A stretch of 64,000 bases of DNA. Source: Heterohyrax brucei. Lineage: Eukaryota > Chordata > Mammalia > Hyracoidea > Procaviidae. Below, in pieces: positions 32,590 through 43,172 of the stretch. Below the pieces are notes generated by a model. It did not search any database. It saw nothing but the letters and a program-made list of their open reading frames with translations, and was not told where the DNA came from. The position numbers were made by a program, and so were the translations under genes. The stretch covers positions 83,164,001 to 83,228,000 of the forward strand of contig CM053148.1 in NCBI GenBank assembly GCA_028571685.1. Direction: 5' to 3'. Position 1 is the first letter of the stretch. Each line of letters begins with the position of its first letter.

Positions 32590-33854
32590 TATATATGCAC
32601 ACACATACATATAATTGTGATTTACGTAAAAGTTTTAAATTCATGTCAGTTTCTTACACAGCTTACCCATGTTGTTATGTAAATTGCTCTCCATGCATTG
32701 TGACAGACACTTTCCCCTCTTTTTCACACTATACTGCCCATGTCCCTTCAGCCAGCTTCTGTCACCTTCTGTCTTCTCTTCTGGCCTCCAGGCAGGAGCT
32801 GCTCATTTAGTCTCATGTGTCTACTTGAGCCAAGAAGCACACTATTCACCAGTATCATTTTATGTCTTATAGTCTAGTCTAATCTTTACCTACAGAATTG
32901 GCTTCAGGAATGTTTTTAGTTCTAGACTAACAGAAAATCTGGGAGCCAGGTCTTCTGGGGACTCACCAGTCTGTCAGATCATCAAGACTGGTCTTTTAAA
33001 AGAGGTAAAGTTCTGCACCCTGCTTTTCTCCCACTATATCAGTAACTCTTTGTTGATTCCCTATCAAGGTGGTCATTGCTAGTAGCCTGGCACCATCTGG
33101 TTCTTCCAGTTTCTTGCTGATATAGCTGTAGTTTATGCACCACTTTCTGTCTCTTGAAATCATGTTTTCCTTATATCTTTGGTGTTGTTAGTGCTGCTTT
33201 GCTCCAGGTGGATTGGGAGCAATTGATACTTCTTAGATGGCTCTTACTAGTTTTTAAGACCTAGATGCCACCCACCAAGGTAGGATACAGCACATTGTCT
33301 TAATAAATATTATTCTGTCAGTTGACCTAGATGTCCCTTGAAACCATGACCCACAGACCTCCACCCCTGCTACTCTCTCATTCAAAGTGTGGTTGTATTA
33401 AAGAAATATCTTAGTTTGTGGTTTTGTTGAGTTGCACTGACTGACTTCTCCTATATTCTGTGTTGTCCTTCCTTTCACTTAAAATAATTCTCATCTACTG
33501 TCTAGTTAGTGAATATCTCTCTCCCTTCCACTCTTGTAACCATCAAAGACTGTTTCCTTCCAGGCTTAAACCTTTTCTTGAGTTCTGATTATTGTGGTCT
33601 CTTACAGTATCTATCCTTTTGTGACTGACTAGCTTTACTCAACTTCTAAGTTACTTTGTGTCATGAGATGCTTCAAAGATTCATTCATCTTTGTTCTTTA
33701 TCCTGTTTATCACTCCATTGTGTGAATGTACTTTAAATCGTGTGTCCATTCAGCCCCTGATGAGCATCTAGGTTGTTTCCATCTTTTTGCTATTGCTCCA
33801 GTGAACGTGGTGTGCATATAACTACTCAGCTAACAGCTCTTGTTTCTCTAGGAT
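32590..33854 (-). mobile_element. L1 3' end, antisense, part 1
   Basis: The 3' UTR tail (reverse of the 27740-28262 sequence) comes first, then further 3' UTR (gtgcatgccaccca-type region 33200-33400). The antisense ORF2 end follows (tccattgtgtgaatgtactt, ggttgtttccatctttttgc, tattgctccagtgaacgtgg). Strongly diverged from a modern L1, with many stops. Interrupted by a SINE-tail insert. Confidence 0.75.
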
Positions 33855-33907
33855 ACATCCAAGCCCCTAGGGTCGCCATGAGTCAGATCCGACTCGACGG
33901 CACTTGG
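33855..33907 (+). mobile_element. SINE-tail-only insert inside L1
   Basis: About 45-50 bp, core ctagggtcgccatgagtcag followed by atccgactcgacggcacttg, inserted in L1 sequence. It is nothing but the 3' tail of the cacttgg-tail SINE subfamily. The exact junction with L1 is uncertain by a few bases. Confidence 0.8.
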
Positions 33908-34062
33908 CTAGGATTGCTAGGTTGGATGGTATTTCTATTTCTAGGATTTTAAGGAAGTGTCAAATTGATTTCCAAAGTGATTGTACCATTTTACATTCCC
34001 ACCAGCAGTGTAGAAGTGTTCCAATCTTTTCACAGCCTCTCCAACATTTATTGTTTTGCGTG
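33908..34062 (-). mobile_element. L1 3' end, antisense, part 2
   Basis: gattgctaggttggatggta, caaattgatttccaaagtga, ttacattcccaccagcagtg and cctctccaacatttattgtt are the antisense of L1 ORF2 near its 3' end. Truncated at 34062. Confidence 0.88.
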
Positions 34063-34390
34063 TAAAGTTCATTTTTAACCCATTTTATTTTCTTTCCTTA
34101 TATATTCCTTATTACTTACTGTCTGCACTTATTCTCCTTGCTTCAGCACCATTTAACATTAAAGAAAGGTTCCCCATACTCACTTCTCTTGCCAGGTAAG
34201 CTTATGACAGTTCCTGCCAAAAATCCCCCCAGTAAATAATTTGTACAGAGCCTGAGCTCTCAGATTTGAGCAAACACTTTCAAGATATGACTACCCAGCT
34301 GTCACTGAAGTGACGGTGAGTACCCTGTCTTATCTGGCAAGTACTAGGAGTGCTGGATGCATTAATTTTACTACTGTTTTATCTCAAGGG
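34063..34390. other. No gene recognised
   Basis: Unique AT-rich sequence. Confidence 0.4.
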
Positions 34391-34446
34391 AGTAGCCAGC
34401 CAAGTGCCGTCGAGTCGGATCCGACTCCTGGTGACCTCAGGGTAGG
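34391..34446 (-). mobile_element. SINE-tail-only insert
   Basis: agccagccaagtgccgtcga, then gtcggatccgactcctggtg, acctcaggg: the tail of the same SINE subfamily with little else, reverse orientation. Confidence 0.75.
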
Positions 34447-35013
34447 CTAATAAAACCAAAGCGTAGGCTGATCTTTTTCTTTGTGTTTATTGGCAGGACA
34501 TTCCTAAGATATTCCACCACACACTCCCTAGGTTTATATTATGTTGGAGATGTCTAATACAGTTTTCAAATCCATTATTCAAGAATACAGAGAGAAAAGT
34601 CTCCATCTTTTATGTGCCAGCCTGTGAAAAGAAAGTGACCATTGAAAAAAGTACAAGCAGCTTTTGTCCTAGGTAAGTTTCATGTGAAATTCTGGATGCT
34701 GGGATTTGGAATTGCTTTGGGACTCATGCAGGCAACAACCCATGGGGTGACTGGATATAAGAAAGTAAGAAGTGTACTATGTAAGTTTAATACACAAATT
34801 TCTCAAACTGAATGTTATCTAAAATAGTTCTGAAGGCTTGCCCATCGAGCCATTTCATAACAGTTTTTGGAAAAAAACAATTTGGTGGGTAAAGAATGTT
34901 AGGTCACAGATGTGGTTTATATTGCTTTGCCTTTCAGAGACTAAGAAGCCGTAACGTAATAGCCACCCAAACTGAACAGAAGTATTCCTTCCATGACCAC
35001 ATTACCACACACT
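34447..35013. other. No gene recognised
   Basis: Unique sequence. A 61-codon plus frame at 34642-34827 contains a hydrophobic stretch (MLGFGIALGLMQA) but has no start context or homology that I recognise. Confidence 0.4.
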
Positions 35014-35189
35014 GCTCTTGTTCTTGGAAGCCATCAAGTTCCAACTGAGCAATCCAATACACCGCAGAGCACGACACTGCCCTGTCCTGCTCCATCTTTC
35101 CAATTGTTGCTATGTTTGAGTTTATTAATGCAGCCACTGTGTCAGTCTGTCTATTTGAGTGTCTTCCTCTTTTCCACTGATCCTCTACT
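35014..35189 (-). mobile_element. RTE LINE 3' end fragment
   Basis: Reverse 3' terminus (cttggaagccatcaagttcc, cagagcacgacactgccctg) and the start of the coding end (gtgtcttcctcttttccact). It abuts the plus-strand RTE that begins at 35190. Confidence 0.82.
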
Positions 35190-36200
35190 ATGTGGATCAT
35201 AAAAAATTATGAGTAATGTTGAGGTGAATGGATATTCCAGCACATCTCATTGTGCTCACGAGGAATCTATACAGAAGGCAGTCATTCGAACAGAAGAAGG
35301 GGACGTAGCATGGTTTAAAACCAGAAAAGAGGTGGGTCAGGGTTGTATCTTCTCATTATATCTTTTCAACCTGTGTGCCAAGGAAATAATCTGAGAAACT
35401 GGATTATATAAAGAAAAATGAGGTATCAGGATACGAGGAAGTCTCATTAACCACTTGCCTTATGCAGATGATACAACCTTACTTGCAGAAAGTGAAAAGG
35501 ATTTGAAATATCTACTGATGAAGATCAAAGACTTTCAGTATGGATTGCACTTCAGCATCAAGAAACTAAAAGTCCTCACAAAATAGGCCAGCAAGCAACA
35601 TCATGATCAATGGAGAAGTACTTGGTTACACAATTAACGCCCATGGCAGCAGGAGCCGAGAAATCAAAGGACTCATTGCACTAGAAAAATCTGCTCTGAA
35701 AGACCCCTTTAAAGTGTTAAAAAGTAAAGATGTCACCTTGAAGACCAACGTGTGCCTGACACAAGCCATAGTATTTTCTATTGCATCATATGCATGTGAA
35801 GGCTGGACAATGAATAAGTGAGACAGAAAAAAAAAAAAAAAAAAAAATGATGCCTTTGAACTGAGTGTACCATGGACCGCCAAGGGAACAAACAGATCTG
35901 TTCTGGAAGAAGCCCAACCAGAGTGCTCCTTGGAAGCAAGGAGGGCAAGGCTGCTACTTGCATACTTTTTACATGTCGTCAGGAGGGATCAGTCCCTGGA
36001 GAAGGACATCATGGCTGCTGAAGCAGAAGGTCAGTGACCAAGAGGAAGACTCTCAGGGAGATGGATTGACAGAGTAGCTGCAGCAACGAGCCATAGCATG
36101 ACAACCGTGGGCATGGCGCAGGATCACACAATGTTTGTTTTGTTGTGCACAGTCACTATGTGTTAGAACTGACTCAGTGGCACCTGTCAGCAACAACAAT
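35190..36200 (+). mobile_element. RTE LINE, 5'-truncated, ~1.0 kb
   Basis: Starts immediately after the RT A box (atgtggatcataaaaaatta) and ends at the 3' terminus (gttagaactgactcagtggc, then acctgtcagcaacaacaa). The YADD box is intact (PYADDTTLLAESEKDLKYL, 35458-35514). It contains an internal A run at 35828-35847. Stops interrupt several regions. Confidence 0.9.
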
Positions 36201-36565
36201 TGAAACACATTCACTCTGAGTCCTCCACCTTGTATCTCTTGAATCTTGAGTTTTTCAAATCTGGCACTGTTCCTGGTCCTTAGAGTGTTACCTCATTATT
36301 ACCTCTGATCCTTGTAGGTGGGTCTCTCTCCAGCCTCAGGGACTTGCCCTTCACACACACACTCATTAGTGCTCAGAAGAATAATTAAGGACAAAACTGC
36401 AAAACTTACAGAGTTTCTTCTGTGTTTAGCTTTCTCATCAGTACTCCATCCTATAAACTCTATCCACCACGGTCTTCACAGATCCTCATCTCTTACACTT
36501 GACCTCTAGGGGTCAATCAGTGTTCTTATCTTGTGTACTGCAGCATGGGACCTCCCACAAGACAG
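36201..36565. other. No gene recognised
   Basis: Unique sequence; the 63-codon plus frame at 36318 has no domain. Confidence 0.4.
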
Positions 36566-37114
36566 TGTCTCAGTCATCTACTGCTACTGTGATAGAAATA
36601 CTACAAGTGGATGGTTTCAACAAGGAAAAGTTTATTCTCTCACAGTCCAATAAGTAGGTTAGAATTCTGAATTTAGGGTGCTAGCTCCAGGGAAAAGTTT
36701 TCTCTGTCTCTTACCTCTGGAGGAAGATTCCTGCGATGCATCAGTCATCCTGGGTTTGGTTGTATCTCAGCACAGGAACCCCGGGTCCTGCTTCCAGCAC
36801 TGCTTTCTGAGTGGTGTTAGGTCCCTGCTCACTTTTTTTTTCTTTTACCTCTTGTATGATAAAAGATAGCACAAGACACACCCCAGGGAAACTTCCTTTT
36901 CATTTGATCAGGGATGAGACCTTAATAAAGGGTGGTATAGTCTCACCCTGATCCTCGTTAACGTAATCGAATCTCACCCTATTAACCACAGGCAAGATTA
37001 GAATTTAAAACATATATGAAAACTATAATCAAAAAATAGAGGAGAATCACACAACACTGGGAATCATTGACACACACATTTTGAGGGGGAGGGGGACGTA
37101 ATTCAGTCAATGAT
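36566..37114 (-). mobile_element. MaLR-like solo LTR (fossil)
   Basis: The reverse 3' end reads tgtctcagtcatctactgct, the middle tctcagcacaggaaccccgg and the 5' end gacgtaattcagtcaatga. Full-length solo LTR of the family described at 2704. Confidence 0.78.
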
Positions 37115-37550
37115 GGATAGCAAATCTGGGTAACAATAGAATTCCTTTTATTTTCTTCCTGTCTCTCAAGAGTCATAATATTTCATTACCTGATGTCCAT
37201 TGTCTTGAAAACCACTATTCGCAGTACACTTTATTTGTGTTTTGGTCGCTTCAGGCAAGAATGTAAATCAGGTCCATGGTCCTCCGACTTGGACAAGGTG
37301 AGTTTCAAGAATGGCCCCACAAAGTAACCACCCAAAGACTGTTTTTAGAGGTGCAACACTGCATTAATATTAATAATAGTAATAATTACTTGGATAGTCC
37401 TCAAGTAATTAAATACAGGAGGATTTATGCTCTACTGAGTACCTTCATCCTTCTAAGTAATCAACATACTGTCCCCTTGCCACAGAGGAGCAAAACTTAA
37501 AATGTCCTGACCTTAAAATGAGTTTATTCTCATTCTCTCTCCTGCTATTT
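37115..37550. other. No gene recognised
   Basis: Unique sequence. Confidence 0.4.
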
Positions 37551-37677
37551 TAAGGAGAAGCTGGTAGTTCATTGGTTAGGTGGTCTACTTCCAGTTGCAA
37601 ACTGATGGATCAGATCCACCAGTGACTGTGCAGGAGACAGCCATGGTAATCTGCTTCTGTAAAGACTAAGACAAAAA
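37551..37677 (+). mobile_element. AfroSINE left part, split by another SINE
   Basis: Long variant: aagctggtagttcattggtt, gatcagatccaccagtgact, ggtaatctgcttctgtaaag. It resumes at about 37812. Confidence 0.8.
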
Positions 37678-37811
37678 CAAAACCTATTACTGTTGGAACA
37701 ATTTCAGGTCATAGGATGATGTGGTACTGTCCCATAGAATTTCCAAGGAGTAGTGGGGAGACTTGAACTGTTGGCTTTTGGGTCAGCAGATGAGTTCTTT
37801 ATCACTAAAGT
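37678..37811 (-). mobile_element. AfroSINE inserted in AfroSINE
   Basis: Reverse copy: aacctattactgttggaaca, gtggtactgtcccatagaat, gagacttgaactgttggctt, ttctttatcac. It sits inside a plus-strand copy. Confidence 0.8.
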
Positions 37812-37882
37812 GCTATGGGGCAATTGTGCTCTGTTCAATGATCTCAGTGAGTCAGGATCAACTCAACGGTAAAATGTTTTGG
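37812..37882 (+). mobile_element. AfroSINE right part
   Basis: gctatggggcaattgtgctc, gagtcaggatcaactcaacg, taaaatgttttgg completes the SINE begun at 37551. Confidence 0.8.
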
Positions 37883-38379
37883 TCCTGCTATTTTGCTAAA
37901 AGTCAGTTCAGGGGGAGAAATATAGATCTTCACACAGTTTCTAAGCTATGGCAAAATTACTAAACTACAAAAAAAGACATGTGTATGTGTTATGAGTAGA
38001 ATCAAAGGAAAACAGTGGGGGGGGGGGAATTATGCACTTACCAATGTTCCCTGAATGCCCACTTTCCAGATAATACGTCAACACTTATAAGTTGTCATAA
38101 GACATGGAATTTCAGGAATTCCACAAGTCTACTGTACATATTGACACATTTTTGTTATCAGAATCAAAAGAAAGTACAATCATACTTTTAATCATAATTT
38201 GTAAAAGAATACTGTTGAACCAAAACCATACTATTTTTTTAAAGGTTTTCCATAATGAGTTTACATTGTGCTAACCACATGTCACTACATTCTAACAAAT
38301 TCAATATTGTCTGTAGGACAGCAGACTTGTGCTTTCCAAACTATTTTTTTTTTCATGAGGCCTCAGAACTCTAAACTTT
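37883..38379. other. No gene; G run at 38018-38027
   Basis: AT-rich unique sequence with a run of ten G. Confidence 0.45.
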
Positions 38380-38427
38380 CCCCACCCGTCATGAGCCTCA
38401 TCGTGGAGTGACTCAGCACGGGTGGGG
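38380..38427. repeat. GC-rich inverted repeat
   Basis: ccccacccgt (38380-38389) and acgggtgggg (38418-38427) are exact complements, separated by 28 bases. The region around it is CpG-dense for this window. Confidence 0.75.
38409..38418 (+). promoter_or_regulatory. Candidate NF-E2/Maf (MARE-like) site
   Basis: tgactcagca is a perfect match to the known NF-E2 / AP-1-Maf half-composite core. It lies in a unique CpG-dense patch. A single motif can occur by chance, so this is only a candidate. Confidence 0.25.
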
Positions 38428-39152
38428 AGCGTCGGACATCACCACCCTTCCTCAGCCCACCGGCGACGTCTGGCAGTCACTGGACGCTGCTGGGAAAATG
38501 GTACATAGCACGAAGAGGACATTGCTTTATATTTGTATGCTGCACAGGAACTGGTCTTGTTAAAAAACAGAAAGAGAGAAATCTACAAAATAGATATTTG
38601 GGGTTTGTTTTTTCTTTTTCCTGTTCTATGTAGATTTTTTTCTATATTTAGAATTTATCATAAAATGTTAGTGATGAAATTGCTTGACCAGGAATCAGAA
38701 GCATTCTTGAAAAGAATCAAACTAAATTCATTCACTTTTTTAAGAATTTTAATCACATCTTAAGCCACACTAAACCAATGTAACATACATAAAAGGAAGA
38801 TTCATGTTTCAAGGGTGTTAAAAAGAAGAATCACAAAACACTTCTCTGATCTGCCTTTCTCCTTTGAGCCTAGTTCTAAATGATGTCAGTGACTGGTTCA
38901 GCCCATCCTGCCTCGTCTTGTGGATGGTCCACAACTCATAAAACTGGGACAGGAAGAGAATTTCATATTTAATTTAGTTCATATTCGACAAAGAAATTGA
39001 AACAGAACTAACTCTAGCCAAGCATATCTCATGTTGGTGAACACCACAGCTAAACAGGAAGCATCACGTGACTTTTTCCAACATATGTTTATGAATTTCT
39101 GCCAGATTTGGTATATGATAGTAGCCAAATCAAAACAAAACAAACAGAAAAA
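38428..39152. other. Unique sequence; CpG-dense at its start
   Basis: 38428-38520 continues the CpG-dense patch (caccggcgacgtctggcagt). The remainder is AT-rich. No open frame with a known domain. Confidence 0.45.
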
Positions 39153-39352
39153 AAAAAAACCCCATTGAAGTGGAGTTGATTTCAATTTATGGCAAGCTCA
39201 TGTGTTAACGGAGAGTAGACCTGAGTTCAGGAGGGTGTTAAGGCTGACGAACTGTTGGAACTAGATCCCGAGGACCTTCTTATACAGCAAGATCAGAGGA
39301 TTCAAATTGCCAGCCTTTAGATTAGAGGTTGAGTATCAGCCATCTGCACCAC
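39153..39352 (-). mobile_element. AfroSINE, long divergent variant
   Basis: Reverse copy: ccattgaagtggagttgatt, ggagagtagacctgagttca, ttcaaattgccagcctttag, catctgcaccaccca. Same variant as 26729-26900. Confidence 0.65.
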
Positions 39353-39382
39353 CCACAAACACTGTATTTGCAGTCTGTATAT

Positions 39383-39520
39383 TCACTGGAAACTCTGGTG
39401 ACATAGTCGGTTATGTGCCACATCTGCTAACCACAAGGTTGGCAGTTCAAATTCGCCAGGCACTCCTTGGAAACTCTATGGGCAGTTCTACTCCAACCTC
39501 CAGGGTCTTTACGATCCATT
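39383..39520 (+). mobile_element. AfroSINE
   Basis: ggaaactctggtgacatagt, aaccacaaggttggcagttc, ccttggaaactctatgggca, gttctactccaacctccagg. The tail is mostly missing. Confidence 0.85.
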
Positions 39521-39605
39521 AACAGATTTTGAGATCTTGATGAGAAGAAAAGCAGAATTAACAACTGAGTATCAGTTTTGGTCTTCAGTAGCTAATCAAT
39601 AGCCT

Positions 39606-39634
39606 TCATGTCCTACTCGACGGCACTTGGCTTT
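39606..39634 (+). mobile_element. SINE-tail-only remnant
   Basis: cctactcgacggcacttggc: only the last ~25-30 bp of the cacttgg-tail subfamily, otherwise unique flanks. Confidence 0.6.
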
Positions 39635-41396
39635 AGCTTTGCTGGCCACGTGTGTTAGTGTCAACAAGACAGGTACCATGTCTAGAGCCAGTCCAAAGAA
39701 CTTAGGCATCAAGAAGAATGTGGATGTGTGCGAGCATTACATTTATCACTAATGAAAGGCGAGTGAGAGGAGCTATCTCAGATGAGCAGTCAGAATTGAA
39801 TGCCTGATTCCATTGCTCGTAATTTGATTTATCCCCAAACGGCTGACTTCTCACAAAGGAGGAAGTATCCGCCCTTTAAGTACAACGCCAAAGTGGAAAG
39901 TAAACAGCTTCAGCGGGAATTGAGATGAGTTTTCCTACCTCGCTTTGTCATATTTCAACACGTGAATAAGTAAATAGTAGCTTTCACCCTCATTATACAG
40001 ATACGGCTATTTAACTCCAATGGTCGAAAAAAAAGAGAAAAGCTATAAGAAAGCTGTCATTTTAACCTTAAAAATTTCCTTTTCAACAGAACATAGGAAC
40101 GAAAAATTCTCATAGCAAGTTAATTTTTCCACTGTAAGTAAAGGCATTTAACAGAGATTTCACCTTATGATAAGTGAAATATTATAGCCAGAAATACCTT
40201 AGTCGTATCGACTGTAAATATCTCTCCTGACAAATTAAGAAACTGAAACTCAGAAAAGCTAAGTGACCGAAGCACCCTTTCCCAACCCTTAGGGGCAGAA
40301 GTGATATTCCAGCACTTCCCTCTGGACATGTTTTCTTGAGTGGTTTACCTTGTGTTCCCCTTTAGACCAACCTCCAACATATGCACTAAAGAAAAGCAAA
40401 GGATATTCCTGGGCTTTTAGAATATTTTCCCTTTGTTGGTTGATCCCTTTTGTCCATGTCCTTTTATATCCTGGCATGCACATACTTTATGAGATTCCAA
40501 TGGGCCGGAGTCCAAACAGTATTAAGAATGGAGGCAAATGGGACTTGCAAAACTGCCTGTCCTTAATGGCCACTTTCAGGAGAATTTCAAGTCATTAAAA
40601 TCCATCCACTCTGTTTTACTGGGCACACAGCCAGTTAGCACCAAAGGCAGCATGCTAGCAAAACCTGAGTCCCGGTCAACGGTTAAGGCAGTTTTCCTCT
40701 CTGTCTTCTTGACCCGCTTGTTTAACTCAGGAGCAGACTTTAACTTACAGACTGAACATGAAGACTTATTCCATTTGAGTGTATTTGAGGGCCAGTCTTG
40801 TTACACTTATTACAGATAATTAGTTTCCAAGCTGAGTTTCATTAAAGCAAAATGAATTAATAAATATAAAATACCACTGTTTACATCTGTGCAATATGTG
40901 TGTGTGTGAAAGAGACAGAGAGAGGAAAGAAAAAAGAGAGAGACAGGCAAGGGATGGGGAAAAATAAAAGAGAGATGACTTTATCATGAAGCAATAAAGC
41001 AAACGAAGCTGAAGCTTCAGGACACTAACAGGAACTGATTCTTTCGAAGGCCCCGGGAAAAGCCTAGCAGGGGGTCCACATGGTCTTCTTGTGAATGTGC
41101 AAAAGTAAGTTATTTTTCCACCATGATTTGCCTAAGATGACCACAGCTCTCCACCGTCAGTCGGAATCCTCATGTAGGACGTCGTCAAAGGAACCGCAGG
41201 AATATCTGGGTTTACTGTGGGAAAGTTGGGAAGGGGACGCATTTAGTTTTGCTTTAGTGGAATACACTTCGAACCTCGTAGACACCGTGAAGTGGAGTAG
41301 CGTCATCAGCGACCCCTCCAGGCTAGTCAGTTACAGGAATAGGACCCTACCCTGCGTTTTCTGACTTGGAAGGTAATTATTTTAATCTTATATGGC
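39635..41396. other. Unique, relatively CpG-retaining stretch
   Basis: No recognised repeat except a faint MIR-like patch near 40215 and a tg/ga microsatellite at 40895-40975. From 41040 to 41370 CpG is frequent and an 89-codon frame (41095-41364) stays open, followed by aggtaatt, a possible splice donor. The frame has no known domain. Confidence 0.4.
40895..40975 (+). repeat. TG then GA microsatellite
   Basis: tgtgtgtgtg followed by gagacagagagagga and further ga-rich units. Confidence 0.8.
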
Positions 41397-41566
41397 AGGG
41401 AGCCTGGGTAGTGCGGCAGCTAACAGCTCAGCAGCTCATCAAAGGGTGGGCAGTTCAAGTCCACCAGGTGCTCTTTGAAAACCCTGTGGGCCAGTTCTGC
41501 TCTGTCCTATAGTGTAGCTATGAGTTGGAATCGACTGGATGGGAGGAGTTTGGTTTGGGGTTTGAT
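41397..41566 (+). mobile_element. AfroSINE
   Basis: gggagcctgggtagtgcggc, gggtgggcagttcaagtcca, ccagttctgctctgtcctat, gagttggaatcgactggatg, gtttggtttgggg. Nearly complete. Confidence 0.9.
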
Positions 41567-41806
41567 TATATAATAGGACAGGCAAGCTTTTTTCTGTCCA
41601 GAACCACAGAGCAAATCCTGTGGGCTTTGTGAGCCACCTATGGTCTCTGTCATCTGTTTGTTTTTTTCCTTTTTCTTAGGCTTTCCCCCCACTCCAATCC
41701 TTTAAAATGTACAAATAATTCTTGGCACACAGACTATACAAAGTGAGCCCACAAGCTGGATTTCACCAGTGGGACATAGTTTGCTAACCCTTGCTTCATG
41801 ACATCA
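41567..41806 (-). mobile_element. hAT-type non-autonomous DNA transposon (probable)
   Basis: ataggacaggcaagcttttt at the left and acatagtttgctaacccttg at the right, with aatgtacaaataattcttgg inside, match the same ancient hAT-like family as 30056-30262. Orientation is uncertain. Confidence 0.55.
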
Positions 41807-41959
41807 TGTATCATCCACTTAATGTTCCATCAGTAAGCTTTAGATTGCCTAACTTAGAGGCATGACAGTGTCTCCTCAGTCACTTGTCAGCACTTAATAC
41901 TGTTTCTCATATCCCATAGCTTATAAGCCTCCTACCACTATAGCAGACAACTACAAGTC

Positions 41960-42356
41960 TGTTACTTTGTCACTGTGGTGTTTAACATGTGGCTTGATGC
42001 TGGAAGCTATGCCACCAGTGTTTCAAATACTAGCAGGACATTCATGGTGGATACGTTTCAGCAGACCTTCCAGATTAAGAAAAACAGAGAAGAAAGTTCT
42101 GATGATTTATGTCCCCAAAATTAGCCAATGAAAGTCCTATGAATCACGAAAGAATATTATCTGATAGAGTGTGGCAAGATGAGCCACCCTGGGTTGGAAG
42201 ATGCTAGAAATACACAGGAGCCAGACCGCTGAACTTGAGAAAACCAGGGTATGTGAAGAGGGTACAGGATGGGGTAACATTTCGTTGTGTTTCACGAGGG
42301 ACTGCTGTGAATTAGAGGAAAGTCAGCAGCAGCGGCAGCGGCAGCGGCACTACCTT
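41960..42356 (+). mobile_element. RTE-derived SINE, complete
   Basis: Full order: head (tgtcactgtggtgtttaaca, atgctggaagctatgccacc, catggtggatacgtttcagc, ttagccaatgaaagtcctat), short middle (gaagagggtacaggatgggg), RTE-type tail (cgagggactgctgtgaatta) and a trinucleotide end (agcagcagcggcagcggcag). The RTE coding region is absent. Confidence 0.8.
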
Positions 42357-42600
42357 GCTAAAAGTACTTCTCTGGTTTATTGCCCACTTTTGCCCAGGCT
42401 AAACTTTTGGCTTTGGCTGAACCTTAATTTCTTTAAGTTCTTCCCTTGGCCTAAAATGCCATGGCCCAATCAAATCCGTAAAAATTCTTATTCAATTTTT
42501 GTTTCTTCAACATAAATTTCTGATATTGTTGAAGGTTACATAGATCAGGTAATGTATCACCAGAACAATACTGACTGCAAATTGGTGACAATGCTGTTGT
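42357..42600. other. No gene recognised
   Basis: Short unique stretch between an RTE-derived SINE and an LTR. Confidence 0.4.
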
Positions 42601-43172
42601 TGTCTTAGTTACCTGACGCTGCTGGAACAGAAATATCACTAGTGGATAACTTTAACAGAGAGAAATTTATTCTCTCATCCAGTCCACTAGGCTAAAATTT
42701 CAAATTCAGGGTGGGTGCCCCAGGCAAAGGCTTCCTCTTCCTGTTGACTCTAGGGGAAGGTCGTTGACATTAATCTTCCCAGTCAAGGAGCTTCTCAGCA
42801 CAGAGACCTCGGATCCAACGGATGCACTCTTCTCTCAGTTCTTCATTGCCCACGGCATGAGGTCCCCTGTCTCTGCTTGCTTCTCTCTCTTTTTATCTCT
42901 CGTGAGTTAAAATGTGATGCAGCCCATACCCAGGGAAACTCTCTTTGTATGAAACCAGGAATGTGACCTGAAAAGGGTGTTGTATTCCACCCGAATCCTC
43001 TTTAACTTAACATAAACTAACCTGGCTTCATTTACCACTGTCAGAGATTAAGATTTACAAAACATAGGAAAATTATATCTGATCACAAAGTGGCAGACAA
43101 AAGCCCAGTATTGGGAGTCATGACCTAGACAACTTGGTACATTTTCAGAGAACATAATTCCATCCATAGTAG
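42601..43172 (-). mobile_element. MaLR-like solo LTR (fossil)
   Basis: The reverse 3' end reads tgtcttagttacctgacgct, the middle tctcagcacagagacctcgg and the 5' end acataattccatccatagt. Solo relic of the common family. Confidence 0.78.

Noticed and set aside
35014-36200. Twin-priming inversion of a single RTE
   Set aside because: Both pieces contain the RTE 3' terminus, which twin priming of one element would not give.
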